From Trichaptum fuscoviolaceum (lineage: Eukaryota > Basidiomycota > Agaricomycetes > Hymenochaetales > Trichaptaceae), in the NCBI GenBank assembly GCA_910574455.1, contig CAJSYZ010000005.1, forward strand, positions 2,418,001 through 2,482,000: a stretch of DNA of 64,000 nt. The letters are read 5' to 3'. The stretch's first letter is position 1. Every line of letters starts with the position of its first letter. The notes under the pieces were generated by a model that searched no databases, was not told the origin of the DNA, and was given only the letters and a program-made list of their open reading frames with translations. This document shows positions 61,025-64,000 of the stretch, piece by piece. A program made the position numbers and the translations under genes.

Positions 61025-61478
61025 AGGCCACCGCATGCCAGTGATTGACGATGACACTCATCTCCCAGCTGTCGGAAATCCGATGAGGGCGCAACAGGAT
61101 CCGATCGAACGTTGCAGTCACTCTGAAGGGCTGTTTCTCCACGTCCACAGTCAACTGACCGCACCCCGCAGGACACAGGTGGCCCGATATGGTCGGTCTC
61201 ATCTGATATGATGACGAATGGCCTCCTGATTGGCGTCTCGGCAAAATCACATGCAAGTGTGCGGGCGCAGTGGCCCAGGTTTTGGTGGTCAAGGCTGATC
61301 TAATGTGCAAACCACTCCTCCTAATGAACTACTACGGCAGATAGCTCATGCCCTATTATACCGCTTGTTCCTTGTCGCCGCACCTCGCCTTGCCGCTGTC
61401 TTGTCCTGAACTATATCTTCCCTGCCCCATACGACTGCTTCCCTAACTCCCATCAACCTACCCTCGTCCTAATTTACG
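61025..61478. other. Intergenic, promoter side of the lipase-like gene
   Basis: About 450 bases. A minus-strand frame (61310-60964) overlaps the end of the small gene and was not supported. From about 61360 the plus strand is pyrimidine-rich, a common feature just upstream of fungal transcription starts, leading to the ATG at 61479. Confidence 0.4.
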
Positions 61479-63656
61479 ATGCTCGACAACATAGTTGGGC
61501 GCCCAAGCACTTCCTGGAGGCGGAAAGAGGTTCGTCACCATGTCCCTGAATCGTTTTGCTTTGAACTGACTTCTCAATCCTCTCCTGCATTGTGTATGTG
61601 GAAATGCACTGGCTTGCTTCTCACCATCTACCTCTACCCCAGACCTACGCTGTTATCCTCTTCTCCTTCTACTGTCTACTGACGTCCAGCAAGCGTGGCC
61701 CGAAGTTTCTTTGGATCCGGTCACTCAACAGAGCCCTCCGTGCGTGTCGTAGAATGAGGCGGACCTTACCCAGCTCCATTCTATTCTGACTTCAATGGCA
61801 AAGTTCTAATTATATGTCTTCTTATTATAGAACGATTCTCACCATGGCAGATAATGGCTGCGACGTTAACGGCACTGTATACCCTCCGACATTTCGATAA
61901 GATCTTTGGTCTCGATAGTGAGCTTCTTGATTTTAATTGTTTTGACCTGGGCTGACCATTATTGCCGTTTAGCCCCCGACCATCCGCCTGGTTATCTTGT
62001 AAGTAGTAGGTTGGACTTGGGACTGATGCGCCACATCTAACTATTTTGCGGCAGTATTCACCAGAGTTCAATAGAGCAACATGGATAGTGACTGGGTTAG
62101 ACGCTGGGTTCGCCACCGCAATGTCGATACGACCGAAGTGGCTCCGTGACATCTGCTCTTTAGTATTCTCCGTGTATTATTTCGTTAATGGCGACGAGGC
62201 CGATAGCAAGATCCACAAATTCCGAGAAGTCTGTACACTTGATATGCTCCGTATCACTTGGGACAAGACAGATAATCCGTACATCCGGGCGATCACTTGG
62301 CCTTTCCGCCCTAGAGTTCCGACTGTTCGACAGATCGTGTTCCCTCGTCCAAAGCATTCCGCTTACAGTCGTCCACTCTCTGCCCTATTGTTCTTCGATG
62401 GAAGCGAGAGCGAGCTTAGGAAAGCCAAAGAACTTGTTTTGGATTTTCCGGGTGGAGGATTTGTTGCAATGGGTCCCAAACATCACGAGGAACGTTTGAG
62501 GCTGTGGGCGAAGAAGCTGAGGCGGCCAGTATTGAGTCTGGATTATGGCAAGGCACCGGAGTGTAAGTACTCGGCAATTCTTACCTTTGTATGCCTGACT
62601 GATAGCAGCTGATCAGATCCCTACCCCTATGCTATCGAAGAAGGGTTTGATGCATACGTTGCAATTGTAGAGTCTAACGGTCGCATTCTCGGTATGAGCG
62701 CAACACCGTCGATGATTTTATCTGGGGATTCTGCGTGAGCTTCTCACTTGTTAACTTAAGCTCGAACTACTGACTTAACAGTTCACCACAGAGGCGGCAA
62801 CCTAGCTACCAATGTAATGTTGCAGATTATTGAATCTTCTCTGCCCTCTTCTCCCCTAGCCCACATGAAACTTCCGAAACCTGCGGGTCTTGCACTGACA
62901 TACCCCGCACTCGACTTTTCATTCTCCTCATGGGCACGGGCGTCTCACTCCGTATCCGGCGACGTGAACGATCTGCCCTCTTCACAATCTGATTCAGCAA
63001 TCCTATCGTCGACACTCTCCCTCCCACCTTCTCTCCACCCATTCATTGGACCCACAGACCCTGTAGCGCGGGAGAAAGGAATCGGGATGATAGAAGATCT
63101 CGTAGAGGCGAACGGGCGGGATTGGGCGGAGGGTGACGAAGACTGGAAATGGACGACACAGAGAAGCATAGTCCACCAGCAGACGAACTTAAGCCTTTTC
63201 GAACGGCATCAGGAGGCGCTCCGATACCTCCGCGAACAAGCGGAGGCTCAGCCAGTGATGCGGAATGCGGTGAAGCGCACTCGATCCAGGACGTTGTTGC
63301 ATCCGGGTCCGTACTCGTCAGTGACGCCGACTGAGCTCAGGTCAGATCCCTTTGGGGTGCCAAAGAGACCGAATGTGATGGTACGCTCGCGATCCAGCTC
63401 AGTGAACATTGCCTTGAAGTCTGGAAATCTCGATGCCTATGGCAAGGATTCGGCATTTGGACGGAAGCAACTTGCTGAGATGGAGCCCCGTCTGACGATG
63501 TCAAGCAAGACTGGATACCTGCACGATCGGGTCATCACACCGAGCATGGTGAGTTTCCTCTTTCCCTTTTTTTCTGGCTCTTTCCTTCAACACCGTCTGA
63601 GGACAAAATCAACTTTGTCCCTATGACTATATTATGTGCAGTCACACCAGGCTTGA
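61479..63656 (+). CDS. Hormone-sensitive-lipase-like alpha/beta hydrolase, truncated at the C-terminus
   Basis: Starts at ATG 61479 (MLDNIVGRPSTSWRRKE). A hydrophobic N-terminal segment follows (AVILFSFYCLL, then KFLWIRSLNRALRACR), then exons with SPEFNRATWIVTGLDAGFATAM and DICSLVFSVYYFVNGDEAD. The oxyanion-hole region reads LDFPGGGFVAMGPKHHEERLRLWAKKLRRPVLSLDYGKAPE; HGGG is the usual form, and here the first residue is Pro. The nucleophile elbow is SGDSAGGNL. A long Ser/Pro-rich insertion of about 200 residues follows and ends RVITPSM at 63548. At this point related mushroom HSL proteins normally continue into the catalytic Asp and His region. Here the next exon gives only SHQA and a stop at 63656, and the following bases show no HSL sequence. 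The protein may be inactive or a pseudogene. Confidence 0.7.
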
Positions 63657-64000
63657 GATAGTTGAGGTGTTCATATTACGTTCCCAACTTACTGATCATC
63701 TCGTCATCAATGATGGTGCCCAAGCTGAATGCGCAGTCGACTGCGGCCGCATAGCATAGGCGCATAGGTTTGCGTTTTGCCCTTCGTCTGATTGACCTCT
63801 GGAAGATCGGACGATCTGCATGCTTGTGCATGGCGCTCCTTTCAGTTCGCCGGGAATACATTCGAGCTCTTTACTCCTTTCTTATTCACCATATTCTACG
63901 AACAAGCATTCGAACACTTTACTGACTATCCTTACCCCTTTATTCTCTTCCCTTGATCTCCATCAACCTTTTGATCCGCTGATATGGCGTACTGCTGTTC
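63657..64000. other. Window end, possible start of a further gene
   Basis: After the lipase stop the plus strand contains coding-like pieces (LRLIDLWKIGRSA and RREYIRALYSFLIHHIL at about 63770-63925) ending in a stop. A pyrimidine-rich stretch then leads to an ATG at 63984 (MAYCC) just before the window edge, which may be the start of the next gene. The minus-strand frame 63861-63676 overlaps and is not supported. Confidence 0.3.

Overview
The window is nuclear DNA from a filamentous basidiomycete, most likely a mushroom-forming agaricomycete. Genes are densely packed on both strands and cut into many short exons by GT-AG introns of about 45-70 nt, often with CTAAC/CTGAC-type branch sites. 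The encoded proteins are typical fungal orthologues: PIG-U, Atg3, Vma16, CHD1, Bre1, Tfb1, CASP and ATP sulfurylase. No tRNA, rRNA, CRISPR array or prokaryotic signal was recognised. All gene limits were read by eye from splice sites and conserved motifs, so internal exon edges are provisional.

Layout. 0-13 kb: the 3' part of a CLC chloride channel, an F-box/LRR-like protein, GPI transamidase subunit PIG-U, the autophagy E2-like enzyme Atg3, a CPA-type cation/proton antiporter, a short-chain dehydrogenase, an ARFRP1/Arl3 GTPase and V-ATPase subunit c''. 13-16.5 kb: a repeat-like promoter fragment, a Yippee-type zinc protein and a GC-rich spacer. 16.5-35.4 kb: CHD1 remodeller, a type II membrane protein, SNAPC3-like snRNA transcription factor, ATP sulfurylase, an SCP/Psr-type phosphatase and a large membrane/coiled-coil protein. 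35.4-44.4 kb: a gene-poor, apparently fast-evolving segment with reading-frame remnants, a second copy of the repeat, and a tandem family of single-pass membrane proteins whose cytoplasmic tails carry DPF/NPF, LPxY and PPxY motifs. 44.6-64 kb: a PHOSPHO-type HAD phosphatase, TFIIH subunit Tfb1, Golgi CASP, mitochondrial ribosomal protein uS9m, Bre1, an allantoicase-ureidoglycolate lyase fusion, a small unrecognised gene and a hormone-sensitive-lipase-like gene that stops before its catalytic Asp/His region.

Most genes are housekeeping, and their adjacency looks like ordinary fungal gene order rather than a cluster. CHD1, Bre1, Tfb1, SNAPC3 and the CTD-phosphatase-like protein share a transcription/chromatin theme; CASP, ARFRP1, Vma16 and PIG-U share an endomembrane theme; but nothing in the layout shows co-regulation. 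The parts most worth following are the tandem PY-motif membrane protein family (37.8-44.4 kb), the two-enzyme ureide fusion (56.4-59.5 kb), the paired dispersed repeat (13.4 and 42.1 kb) and the truncated lipase (61.5-63.7 kb).
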